Assembly: GCA_020860515.1 (NCBI GenBank)
Contig: JAJBUG010000035.1
Location: 1-45,540 of the forward strand
Source: Bacteroidales bacterium
GTDB taxonomy: Bacteria; Bacteroidota; Bacteroidia; Bacteroidales; Muribaculaceae
Reading direction: 5' to 3'
DNA: 45,540 bases
In this document: positions 16,013-24,021 of the stretch, one piece after another
Layout: the number at the start of each line of letters is the position of its first letter
How positions within the stretch are numbered: position 1 is the stretch's first letter
Program-made: the position numbers and the translations under genes
Notes under the pieces: generated by a model
What the model was told of the DNA's origin: nothing
What the model saw: only the letters and a program-made list of their open reading frames with translations
Databases searched by the model: none

Positions 16013-16954
16013 ATGAAACAGGAAACAATCTTTGAACTGCAGTCGCCCTACCGCGATACCTTCTGCATCCGAGCCTACACCTTCGGGCGGGGCGAGCCGT
16101 CGGTGGCCATCGTCGGCACCATGCGTGGCGACGAGGTGCAGCAACAATACATCTGTTCGCAGATAGTGGCCGAACTGAAAAAGCTGGAACAGCGTGGCGG
16201 CCTGACGCCGGGCCAGAGCATCATGGTCATCCCCTCATGCAACCACTTCTCGCTCAACGTGGGGCGCCGCTTCTGGGCCATGGACGGCACAGACATCAAC
16301 CGCATGTTCCCTGGTTACGACAAGGGCGAGACCACGCAGCGCATTGCCGCCGCCGTTTTCAAGCGCATCGAGGGGTACAAATATGGGATGCAGCTGGCCA
16401 GCTATTACTTGCCCGGCAACTTTGTGCCCCATGTGCGCATGTTGGCCACGGGCTACGAGGACGTGGAGGGCGCACGCCTCTTCGGCCTGCCTTTCGTGAC
16501 CATCTGCACGCCGCGTCCCTTCGACACCACGTTGCTCAACTACAACTGGCAAATATGGAACACCCGCGCTTACTCTGTCTACGGCAGCGAAACGGACAGC
16601 ATCAACCCGCCGCAGGCGCGCCAGACCGTGGAGGCCTGTCTGCGCTTCATGCAGCGGGTTGGGGCTGTCCGTCAGTATGAGACCCTTCCGGCCTGCGACA
16701 GCATTTGTTTTGACGAGGGCGAACTGGTGAACATCAAGGCCACCGAGGCCGGCATCTTCGTGTGTCTGCGTCCGGCCGGTTCACATGTGGAAGCAGGTGA
16801 GGAGCTGGCGCGCATCATCAATCCTTACGACGGCGAGATGCGCGAGCGCATCATGGCTCCTGTGCGCTCCATCGTCTTCTTCGTGCACAACCGCCCGCTC
16901 ACCTTGCAAGGGGCCACGCTGTTCAAACTGTACAATACGGCGAAGACATCTTAG
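16013..16954 (+). CDS. Second AstE-like protein with lost zinc ligands (pseudo-enzyme)
   Basis: A 313-residue paralogue of the preceding protein with the same layout, including NRMFPGYD and the C-terminal barrel (AGIFVCLRPAGSHVEAGEE). The key residues are changed: the HGDE motif reads R38-GDE, the position of the second zinc-binding His is Ala129 (MQLASYY), and the glutamate of the VVE motif is missing (VTICTPRP). It cannot bind zinc in the normal way, so it is either a regulatory or scaffold partner of the active copy or has a new activity. The frame is intact and GC-rich, so it is under selection and not decaying. The start is the ATG at 16013, 14 bases after the previous stop. It is the last gene of the operon. 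Confidence 0.82.
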   Translation: MKQETIFELQSPYRDTFCIRAYTFGRGEPSVAIVGTMRGDEVQQQYICSQIVAELKKLEQRGGLTPGQSIMVIPSCNHFSLNVGRRFWAMDGTDINRMFPGYDKGETTQRIAAAVFKRIEGYKYGMQLASYYLPGNFVPHVRMLATGYEDVEGARLFGLPFVTICTPRPFDTTLLNYNWQIWNTRAYSVYGSETDSINPPQARQTVEACLRFMQRVGAVRQYETLPACDSICFDEGELVNIKATEAGIFVCLRPAGSHVEAGEELARIINPYDGEMRERIMAPVRSIVFFVHNRPLTLQGATLFKLYNTAKTS

Positions 16955-16955
16955 A

Positions 16956-16999
16956 ATAACCCAAGATTTATTGCAAATGCGCAATAAATCTTGGGTTAT
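16956..16999. terminator. Terminator hairpin ending the ATP-grasp operon
   Basis: A perfect 19-bp stem (16956-16974 with 16981-16999), loop AAATGC, beginning 2 bases after the stop codon. It has no long T tract. It lies between converging operons and may block both. Confidence 0.8.
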
Positions 17000-17047
17000 G
17001 GAAATCTTTTCAACAAAAAGTTAGATGTCCTTGGTATATCTACACAT

Positions 17048-18166
17048 TTAGCTCTGTTTGCGGTAGGTGAGGATGGCGGCGGTGGCGAAGACGATGGCAA
17101 AGCCGCCGAGGATGATGAACCACATATACTGATCGGATATCGACGCGCCTCGCAGATACGTGGCGCGCATTATATCCACGAAATAGCGCGGCGGTATGCC
17201 ATAGGTGATAATCTGTGCCCATTGCGGCATCGAGGACACAGGGGTGAGCAATCCGCTCATCAGGATAAACACCATCACAAAGAAAAACATCACAAACATC
17301 ACCTGCTGCATATTGCTGCTGAAGTTGGCAAAAATTACCGCCATGCTCGACATAACAATGATAAACAAGGCAGTAGCCGAGTATAGCGTAAGCAATCCGC
17401 CCTTGGGCGTAAGCCCATACACCAGCCATGCCACAATCACGGCAATCGTAAGCACCACCAGGCCGATAATCCAGTAAGGTATGATTTTGCCTAAAGTGAA
17501 AGTAAGCTGGCTGATTGGCGACACGTTGATTTGCTCGATGGTGCCAGTCTCTTTCTCACCCACGATATTAAGCGCAGGCAGAAATCCACATAGCATCACT
17601 ATAAGCATAATCATCAGGGCTGGGATCATAAAATGCTTATAATTGAGCGTGGGATTGAACAGATTGAGTGTGGAAATCTGGATTTGCGGCTCTGCAATAG
17701 GCATTTGCACCATAGCCTTGGCGTCTTCCTCGGCAATAACTGTGGCCACCACGCGCTGCAGATACTGCGCACCCATCGTGCCCTTGGTAGCATTCACCGA
17801 ATTGGCCGAAAGGTTTAGGGTAAGCGGCTCCAAACCTTGGCTCAGAGAATCATAAAATCCACAAGGAATCTCCAAAATCACATCGGCATCGCCATGCTCA
17901 ACAATAGATATAGCCTCAGTATAAGTGGAAGCCTCGGCATAAAGGCTCAGATATTCACTGGCACTTACATCGCTGGCTATGCGCCGACTGATAGGGCTAT
18001 GGTCGCGGTCAACAATTACCACGCCCACATGCTTTACCTCCAAATTGGCCACAAGCGGCATCACCAGCATTATCACCAGCGGAAACATCACGCAAAGCCG
18101 TGGCAAGAAGCTATTGCGGAAGAATTGTTGAAATTCTTTTCTCAGCACTACTAATAATACTCTCAT
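17048..18166 (-). CDS. ABC-2 type export permease (YbhR-like)
   Basis: A 372-residue inner-membrane protein. One TM segment near the N-terminus (PRLCVMFPLVIMLVMPLVAN) is followed by a ~150-residue periplasmic domain (VVIVDRDHSPISRRIA...). Five further TM segments follow from about residue 175, and the ABC-2 motif VGEKETGTIEQINVSP sits before the third. It is the last gene of the TetR-TolC-HlyD-ATPase-permease-permease operon, 1 base after the sister permease, so the two are coupled and probably form a heterodimer. The substrate is unknown; related systems export drugs or bile-like compounds. Confidence 0.87.
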   Translation of the reverse strand: MRVLLVVLRKEFQQFFRNSFLPRLCVMFPLVIMLVMPLVANLEVKHVGVVIVDRDHSPISRRIASDVSASEYLSLYAEASTYTEAISIVEHGDADVILEIPCGFYDSLSQGLEPLTLNLSANSVNATKGTMGAQYLQRVVATVIAEEDAKAMVQMPIAEPQIQISTLNLFNPTLNYKHFMIPALMIMLIVMLCGFLPALNIVGEKETGTIEQINVSPISQLTFTLGKIIPYWIIGLVVLTIAVIVAWLVYGLTPKGGLLTLYSATALFIIVMSSMAVIFANFSSNMQQVMFVMFFFVMVFILMSGLLTPVSSMPQWAQIITYGIPPRYFVDIMRATYLRGASISDQYMWFIILGGFAIVFATAAILTYRKQS

Positions 18167-18167
18167 C

Positions 18168-19208
18168 TCACAGTCGGTTTTTAAAGTTATGCATTGCCAC
18201 CGCCATCAATGCTATTGCCATTACTGAAAGCACAATCAAATCATCGAGCACAAGGCTTAGCTCCAAGCCCTCGACCATCAGCTTGCGCATCGCATCGATG
18301 TACCACCGTGCTGGCACTATGTAACTGATTTGCGCCAACACTACTGGAAGATTGTCAACAGGGAAAATCATGCCCGAAAGCATCACCACTGGCATTATCA
18401 TCACCATGCCGCAGATAAGCATAGCCATAATCTGACTGTTGGAAAAGGTGGAGACCAATAGGCCAAAAGCCAACGACAACACGATATAAAGGAGTGAGAA
18501 GAGGATAATCGGCCACATGCCAGCTGTCATTGGCACCTCCAATAGATATTTGCCTATGATAAGGATTAAGGCCAAATCCACGCAAGAAAGCACAAAGAAT
18601 GGCACCATCTTGCTAATCACAATCTGCCACGACTTAACTGGTGATGCCAAGAGCAACTCCATTGTGCCTGTCTCCTTCTCACGCACTATCGCCACTGCTG
18701 TCATCAGCGCGCATACAAGCAGAAACAACATCCCCATAATGCCAGGAGCAAAGTTGTAGCTCGATTTCAGCAACGGATTATACAGATAATGCAAATCCAC
18801 TGGCAACTCTTGAGCCTTATCGCCTGAAATAATGGCTTGCAAATAGGCCGTGGAGGATTGGGCTATGTTGGGATTGGACGCATCGGCTATGATCTGCAAA
18901 TCCTCGCCATTTCTGAACACAACAACGGCATCTGCTTTGCCTGCCTGCAGGGTGTGATAAGCATTGGTTTGGTCAACCTGCCCCATTACTGTGGTATAGG
19001 GATTAGCATTAAGACGCTCAATGGCTTGGCGAATATCCGCGTCATACTCTTGATATGCCACAGCCACATCGATATTGTTGATTTCTGTGGAGATGGCAAA
19101 GCCGAAAAGCAACATCTGCACCACGGGAATCGCCAACACCACAAATAGCATGCGTCGGTCGCGCAGCACATGCAGGGTCTCTTTGTAAATGAACGGGCCT
19201 AAAGTCAT
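18168..19208 (-). CDS. ABC-2 type export permease (YbhS-like)
   Basis: A 346-residue permease with the same plan: first TM segment (RMLFVVLAIPVVQMLLFGFAI), an extracytoplasmic domain (VAVAYQEYDADIRQAI...), then the coupling motif VREKETGTMELLLASP and five TM segments. It overlaps the upstream ATPase gene by 4 bases (ATGA), so it is translationally coupled. It pairs with the permease downstream and is driven by the double ATPase. Confidence 0.87.
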   Translation of the reverse strand: MTLGPFIYKETLHVLRDRRMLFVVLAIPVVQMLLFGFAISTEINNIDVAVAYQEYDADIRQAIERLNANPYTTVMGQVDQTNAYHTLQAGKADAVVVFRNGEDLQIIADASNPNIAQSSTAYLQAIISGDKAQELPVDLHYLYNPLLKSSYNFAPGIMGMLFLLVCALMTAVAIVREKETGTMELLLASPVKSWQIVISKMVPFFVLSCVDLALILIIGKYLLEVPMTAGMWPIILFSLLYIVLSLAFGLLVSTFSNSQIMAMLICGMVMIMPVVMLSGMIFPVDNLPVVLAQISYIVPARWYIDAMRKLMVEGLELSLVLDDLIVLSVMAIALMAVAMHNFKNRL

Positions 19209-20698
19209 GGTTTTTCTGCGCCTCCTCCGCGAGCTAAGATGCGGAACACCTCGTCCATGCTTTCGGCATGGAACTCTTTTTTTAGATTTTCTGGGGTATT
19301 CAGAGCCTTGATTTTACCAGCCACCATAATGCTGATACGATTGCAATATTCAGCTTCGTCCATGTAGTGAGTAGTTACAAAAATGGTCACTCCTTTGGTC
19401 GCTGTCTCGTAGATCAGTTCCCAGAATTGGCGACGCACGATGGGATCGACTCCCCCGGTAGGTTCGTCGAGGAATACAATCTCAGGCTTATGGAGCAGCG
19501 CTACTGTGAACGCCAATTTCTGCTTCCAGCCAAGGGGAATGTCTGTCACAAGGTCGGTGCGTCGGTCATAGAAATTAAGGTCTTTGAGCAGTTGAGTACC
19601 ACGCTCAGTGATTTGCTCCCTTGTCATCCCATATAGGCCACCAAAGAATTGCATATTCTCCCATACGGTAAGATCATCGTAGAGGGAGAATCGCTGGCTC
19701 ATATATCCGATATGTCGCTTTATTTCCTCGGCTTGGCAGGTAATGTCATAGCCAGCAACAGTGCCTGAACCCGAAGTAGGGTAACTCAGACCGCAGAGCA
19801 TACGTATTGCAGTGGTCTTTCCTGCGCCGTTGGCACCTAAGAAACCGAAAATTTCTCCCTTTTCTACCGAAAAGGTAATATGGTCAACGGCAGTAAAATT
19901 GCCAAATTTCTTGGTGAGGTCCTTGACATTTATGGCTTTTTTATCCTCAGGATGGATATGCTGAGAGAAATCGAAGTGCATATCGCTGCCTCCCATCAGA
20001 TAGATAAACACATCTTCGATTGATGGTTGATGGTAACGTTCGATTAATGCATGGGGAGTGTCCACCTCCATAATCTTGCCAGCATTGATCAGAGCAATGC
20101 GTTCACAACGCATTGCCTCGTCCATATATGGAGTGGATACCATTATCGTAATGCCCTGCTTTTTCAGGCCCGTTAGCAAGTCCCAAAATTCTTGGCGGCT
20201 CACTGCATCCACGCCAGTGGTGGGTTCGTCGAGAATTAGCACCTTGGGCCTGTGGATTAGTGCACAGCAAAGAGCCAATTTCTGCTTCATGCCACCCGAA
20301 AGTTTGCCGGCTTGACGATTCTTGAAAGGCTCAATCTGCTCGTAGATAGGCTTGATGAGTTCGTAACCCTCCTTGCGAGGCACGCCAAAGATGGAAGCGA
20401 AGAAATTGATATTTTCCTCAACTGTGAGATCTTGATAGAGTGCAAAATGACCGGGCATATACCCTACATGGCTGCGTATGGCTCGGTAATCCTTCACCAC
20501 ATCGTAACCCTCAACCTCAGCAGTACCGCTATCTGGCACCAGCAGAGTGCATAGGATGCGCAAGAGGGTACTCTTCCCTGCCCCATCGGGTCCGATAAGG
20601 CCGAAAAGCTCACCCTCATTCACCTGCAGGGTTACATCGGTGAGGGCTTGGACATCGCCGTAGCTTTTGCAGATTTTATTTGTAATAATAGTTGGCAT
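19205..20698 (-). CDS. Tandem ABC ATPase of the exporter (YbhF-like)
   Basis: A 497-residue protein with two complete nucleotide-binding domains in one chain. Domain 1: Walker A GPDGAGKST near 36-44, signature LSGGMKQKLAL, Walker B VLILDEPTTGVD. Domain 2 from about 255: Walker A GANGAGKTT, a non-standard signature (PLGWKQKLAF in place of LSGGQ), Walker B IVFLDEPTGGVD. The degenerate second signature suggests only one of the two ATP sites is fully active, as in other asymmetric exporters. It energises the two permeases downstream. Upstream, a 7-base tandem repeat separates it from the HlyD gene. Confidence 0.9.
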   Translation of the reverse strand: MPTIITNKICKSYGDVQALTDVTLQVNEGELFGLIGPDGAGKSTLLRILCTLLVPDSGTAEVEGYDVVKDYRAIRSHVGYMPGHFALYQDLTVEENINFFASIFGVPRKEGYELIKPIYEQIEPFKNRQAGKLSGGMKQKLALCCALIHRPKVLILDEPTTGVDAVSRQEFWDLLTGLKKQGITIMVSTPYMDEAMRCERIALINAGKIMEVDTPHALIERYHQPSIEDVFIYLMGGSDMHFDFSQHIHPEDKKAINVKDLTKKFGNFTAVDHITFSVEKGEIFGFLGANGAGKTTAIRMLCGLSYPTSGSGTVAGYDITCQAEEIKRHIGYMSQRFSLYDDLTVWENMQFFGGLYGMTREQITERGTQLLKDLNFYDRRTDLVTDIPLGWKQKLAFTVALLHKPEIVFLDEPTGGVDPIVRRQFWELIYETATKGVTIFVTTHYMDEAEYCNRISIMVAGKIKALNTPENLKKEFHAESMDEVFRILARGGGAEKP

Positions 20699-20760
20699 AT
20701 TGTTTGATTTTCAGAGGCAAGCCTCTGAACACTGAAATGGCTGACGCACTAAGCTTCTAT

Positions 20761-20854
20761 CATTTGTCACTTGTAATTTGTCACTTGTAATTTGTAATTT
20801 GTCACTTGTCACTTGTCATTTGTCACTTGTCACTTGTCATTTGTCACTTGTCAT
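20761..20854. repeat. Heptamer tandem repeat (YTTGTMA)n
   Basis: About 13 units of TTTGTCA, CTTGTCA, CTTGTAA and TTTGTAA in a row. The array covers the end of the HlyD gene: its last codons and stop (GAC AAG TGA) are made of the repeat. Related heptamers occur at 32500-32600 and 34204-34281. Apart from this, 20699-20843 holds no gene. Confidence 0.85.
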
Positions 20855-21776
20855 TTAAGTACACGTTGCCTGTAAGGCCGATTTTTAGCAAGCCGTCGTT
20901 GGGCACTGAGATTTTCACTGCATACACCAGATTGGCGCGTGAATCCTTTGTCTGGATAGTCTTTGGGGTAAATTCGCTCTGAGTGGCTATGAAGATTATG
21001 GTGCCTGGATATTCCTTTTCGTTGCCGCCTCCGTAATCAGCCATTACTTTAACCTTTTGGCCAAGACTAAGACCCGACAACTGGTCGCTGGTGAAATAGG
21101 CACGCAGATATATATTGTCCATATCTGCAACCTTGAATAGCGGTTTGCCAAAAGTGGCCACTTCTCCAGCTTCAGCCAATTTTGACAGCACTGTGCCAGA
21201 AATCGGAGAAGATATCACGCACTTAGAGATTTGATCTTGGATAGATGCCATGCGACTATCCAAGGCCGAGGCTTGTTCGTCGAGGTTAGCGGTATTGTTC
21301 TGCATTGTCGATAGCAGAGCTTGGAGTTGGCCTTGAAGAGAATTGAGACGTGTATTAAGGTTATCGAGTTGCTGTTGGGTAGCAGCTCCCTCTTTAAGCA
21401 GTCGAGCTATGCGGTCGCGGTCGATTGTGGTACCAGCGATTTCTTGCTTTACTGATGCAACTTGAGCCGACACATCGGGGCGTGATTTCAGCAAGGCTTC
21501 TTTTTGACTGATAAGTTCTTTATATTGCAGGCTGAGTTGCAGAGTGTCAATCAGGCCAATAGGACAGTTGGCTACGACGCTATCGCCCTGCTCAATGTTG
21601 AGGCTTAGGATTTTGCCTGTGCCTTCGGCTGAGACAATTACCTCGGTGGCCTCGAATGTGCCTTGGGCATCATAATCTGTTTTTGACGAGCAAGAGGCAA
21701 GGAGCACAAGGAGAACAAGGAGGACAAGGGCACAGGAACCCCCTTTAATAATATTTTCTAAAGAATTTCTTTCCAT
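20844..21776 (-). CDS. HlyD-family periplasmic adaptor (YbhG-like)
   Basis: A 310-residue membrane-fusion protein with a lipoprotein-type signal (VLLVLLVLLASCSS, Cys near 29). A lipoyl half-motif follows (GTGKILSLNIEQGDSV), then a long coiled coil (about 85-185, KEALLKSRPDVSAQVASVKQ...), the second lipoyl half (VISSPISGTVLSKLAEAGEV) and beta-barrel domains. It links the inner-membrane exporter to the TolC-type channel encoded just upstream. The chain is short for HlyD proteins but normal for YbhG. The stop lies inside a heptamer repeat array. Confidence 0.87.
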   Translation of the reverse strand: MERNSLENIIKGGSCALVLLVLLVLLASCSSKTDYDAQGTFEATEVIVSAEGTGKILSLNIEQGDSVVANCPIGLIDTLQLSLQYKELISQKEALLKSRPDVSAQVASVKQEIAGTTIDRDRIARLLKEGAATQQQLDNLNTRLNSLQGQLQALLSTMQNNTANLDEQASALDSRMASIQDQISKCVISSPISGTVLSKLAEAGEVATFGKPLFKVADMDNIYLRAYFTSDQLSGLSLGQKVKVMADYGGGNEKEYPGTIIFIATQSEFTPKTIQTKDSRANLVYAVKISVPNDGLLKIGLTGNVYLNDK

Positions 21777-21794
21777 GTTTTTGTATTTTTTCCC

Positions 21795-21926
21795 TCAAAC
21801 AATTTGAAACAATTAAAAACAATTTTTTAACACCATAGTAATTGTTTGGAATTGTTTCTAATTGTTTGAGCCATAGTTAAGAGCAGTGTTATAGTAATTG
21901 TTTGAGATTGTTTCTAATTGTTTGAG
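21795..21926. repeat. AATTGTTT 10-mer array between tolC and hlyD genes
   Basis: The motif AATTGTTT recurs about every 10 bases. A 34-base block (21837-21870) is repeated nearly exactly at 21893-21926, and an inverted version lies at about 21795-21823. The end of the TolC gene, including its TAG stop, is built from the repeat. It could be phased A/T DNA with a regulatory role or simple expansion. Confidence 0.75.
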
Positions 21927-23212
21927 TTCGAGCAAAGTGTGGTGTGGAGTTGGTATAGGGCTTGCAGGTATTCGATATGATGTGAATTCGCTGCAATTAC
22001 CGCGTTTTTCTCATCGGTAATTCGAGTTAGCAGGTCGGTTGGCTCAACTATGCCCTCACGCAGCCTCGCCTCAGAGGCTTGGCGCACCCTTGCCCGCAGT
22101 GCTACAATCTGAGCATCTGACTCAGAAATCTGTTTCAGCCGATTAATTTCGCTGCGCTGCTGTGTGGCTTGGATATCAGTATTGCGCTCAAATACATTGC
22201 GAGCCACATCCAAGCGATCCTTAGAGGCTTGCAGGCTAAGCAGCTTGTTCTTCTTTGTATATAGGCTGCTGATATTCCATGAAGCCGACACTCCAATCAA
22301 GGCATTAAAGCTGGACTTGTGATTCATCATGGATTCCATGAAGTTCATGCCAGGATAACCGAAATAACCCTGGGCAAAAGCTCCGATTTGTGGCATCACG
22401 GAGGCTTTCACCTCATTTTCGCGAGCCGTAAGCGTGGCAGTGCGAGCTGTAAGCAAGAGTTGCTCAGGACGCATTGATGAATTATTTGAGGCAGGCAAAG
22501 CCATATCCTTAGGCTCCGTCAATTCTTCCTTGGCGCGCTCACCGATATAAAGGCTTAACACTGCACGATAGGCAGAAGCAGATGCCTCGACTGATGTAAG
22601 TTGCTGCTGGGTTGAAAGGAGTTCAGCCTCAATGGCATCAGCATCGCTTGACATGGCAGCGCCATTCCGCACCAAGGCATTCACGCGATCGAGATTGGCA
22701 TTGAGCAGTGTGATGGTGGCATCTAAGGCATGGCTTTGTTGCTCTAATAGAAGAAGACCGAAATAGATATCATTAATCGTGCAGTGCACCTTGTACATCT
22801 CCACCTCGTTGTTGAGTCGGTTTTCCTCAGCTTCCTTACGGGCGGTTTCTTGCTGAGCCTTGATGCGTCCGCCGTCCCATATCAGTTGGTTTACATCGAG
22901 GGTGGCTTTGTACTGAAATTTGTCGGTTCCTTTCAGATTGAGTCCTCTCTGCTCAAGCATCTCTTTAAGCACATCGGGATAAGAGGCTACGGCTGTCTGC
23001 CATGTGGCTTGGGCACCAAGGCTAAGTTGAGGCAGCCAGGACTTAGCTGCATTTTCCACTGTGTACTGGCTGGTAAGCTCGATTAGATTATAATCGCGCA
23101 TCAGGGGGTATTGCTCTTGAGCAAGGGACTGAGCCTCATCAAGGGTGAGGGCTTTTGCTTGCCAGGAGAACAAGGACAAAAGGAGGACAAGGGATAGAGT
23201 TAAGCGTCGCAT
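21914..23212 (-). CDS. TolC-family outer-membrane efflux protein
   Basis: A 432-residue protein from the ATG at 23212 (MRRLTLSLVLLLSLFSWQAKA, a signal peptide). An earlier in-frame codon (23299) lies inside the TetR gene and has no signal sequence, so it is not used. The chain shows the two repeated OEP halves with long helices (LTLDEAQSLAQEQYPLMRDYN, later LGLQASKDRLDVARNVFE type segments). It forms the outer-membrane duct for the ABC exporter. Its start overlaps the TetR stop by 13 bases, so translation is coupled. Confidence 0.88.
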   Translation of the reverse strand: MRRLTLSLVLLLSLFSWQAKALTLDEAQSLAQEQYPLMRDYNLIELTSQYTVENAAKSWLPQLSLGAQATWQTAVASYPDVLKEMLEQRGLNLKGTDKFQYKATLDVNQLIWDGGRIKAQQETARKEAEENRLNNEVEMYKVHCTINDIYFGLLLLEQQSHALDATITLLNANLDRVNALVRNGAAMSSDADAIEAELLSTQQQLTSVEASASAYRAVLSLYIGERAKEELTEPKDMALPASNNSSMRPEQLLLTARTATLTARENEVKASVMPQIGAFAQGYFGYPGMNFMESMMNHKSSFNALIGVSASWNISSLYTKKNKLLSLQASKDRLDVARNVFERNTDIQATQQRSEINRLKQISESDAQIVALRARVRQASEARLREGIVEPTDLLTRITDEKNAVIAANSHHIEYLQALYQLHTTLCSNSNN

Positions 23213-23823
23213 GGGAGTAGGCGTTTCATGATTACTGTGACGTTTTCTTGCTTGCGCATTTCCAGGAAAGTGTCGCGGTCGAAATTGTAAATGCGGCATA
23301 GTACTTCAGAGCAAGCAATCGAAGCCACATTCAAGGCAACAATGTCCATAAATAGCATGGCTGCATCCATCTGGCAAATCTTTCCTTCAGTAGCAGCCTT
23401 GTCTATCTCACCTTGCAAATTGGTAATTAAGGGAAGAAAAACATTGCGCAGCCGTGCAAACCATCCATCGAGCAGTTGGGGATTATTGCGCATTTCAGCC
23501 AGCACGAAGCCGGGGAGATGGGGATTGTCGATAAGCAAATCGAAATGACATTCAATAGCTCGGCGAATACGCTCAGTGATTGATATCGATTTGTCGAGTA
23601 TGAATAATGATACAAATTGTGTGGTGATGAGCTCGATTTTTTCTTGCAGTATTCTATCGAGCAAGGTCTCTTTCGTGCGAAAATAGTAATGGAGCATGGC
23701 ATGGGTCACTCCAGCGCGTTCGGCAATAGCAGTTGTTCTTGCTCCGCCATAGCCCTTTAGCATAAACTCCTCCTCGGCGGCTTTAAGTATGGCCTTCTCA
23801 GTAGATGTTACATTTGCAGGCAT
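23200..23823 (-). CDS. TetR-family repressor of the efflux operon
   Basis: A 207-residue regulator. The N-terminal helix-turn-helix is classical (ILKAAEEEFMLKGYGGARTT...GVTHAMLHYYFRTKETLLDRIL). The C-terminal ligand domain is helical. It is the first gene of the leftward efflux operon and overlaps TolC, so it probably represses its own operon and is released by the exported compound. The promoter at 23872-23903 matches consensus. In the leader, CAATTT...AAATTG (near 23836-23866) is a possible operator. Confidence 0.88.
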   Translation of the reverse strand: MPANVTSTEKAILKAAEEEFMLKGYGGARTTAIAERAGVTHAMLHYYFRTKETLLDRILQEKIELITTQFVSLFILDKSISITERIRRAIECHFDLLIDNPHLPGFVLAEMRNNPQLLDGWFARLRNVFLPLITNLQGEIDKAATEGKICQMDAAMLFMDIVALNVASIACSEVLCRIYNFDRDTFLEMRKQENVTVIMKRLLPCDA

Positions 23824-23871
23824 ATTTATCTATCAATTTAGTTTGTCAATTTGGTTTAACAAAATTGTTTG

Positions 23872-23903
23872 CAAATATAGTGCATTTATTTTATCCCACC
23901 AAA
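23872..23903 (-). promoter_or_regulatory. Promoter of the TetR-TolC-ABC operon
   Basis: Minus strand: TTTG (23900-23903), 20-base spacer, TATATTTG (23872-23879). The leader downstream is rich in TTTG/CAAA inverted half-sites. Confidence 0.8.
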
Positions 23904-23973
23904 TTATTTATTGAATTTCTACACAAATTTCCGCACAACAATTTTCCCGCAACAGAAAAATTATTGCCAAAAT

Positions 23974-24004
23974 TTTGTTGTATGAAAAGAAAATAGTAAT
24001 TTTG
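23974..24004 (+). promoter_or_regulatory. Promoter of the archaeal-type ATPase gene
   Basis: TTTG (23974-23977), 19-base spacer, TAATTTTG (23997-24004), with the ATG 18 bases later. Confidence 0.7.
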
Positions 24005-24021
24005 CATAAAATAATTCTGTT

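Noticed and set aside
20761..20854. Possible CRISPR-like array
   Set aside because: Units are 7 bases with no unique spacers; it is a microsatellite.
23213..23299. Longer start for the TolC protein (29 extra residues)
   Set aside because: The extension overlaps the TetR gene and lacks a signal peptide; the ATG at 23212 starts one directly.
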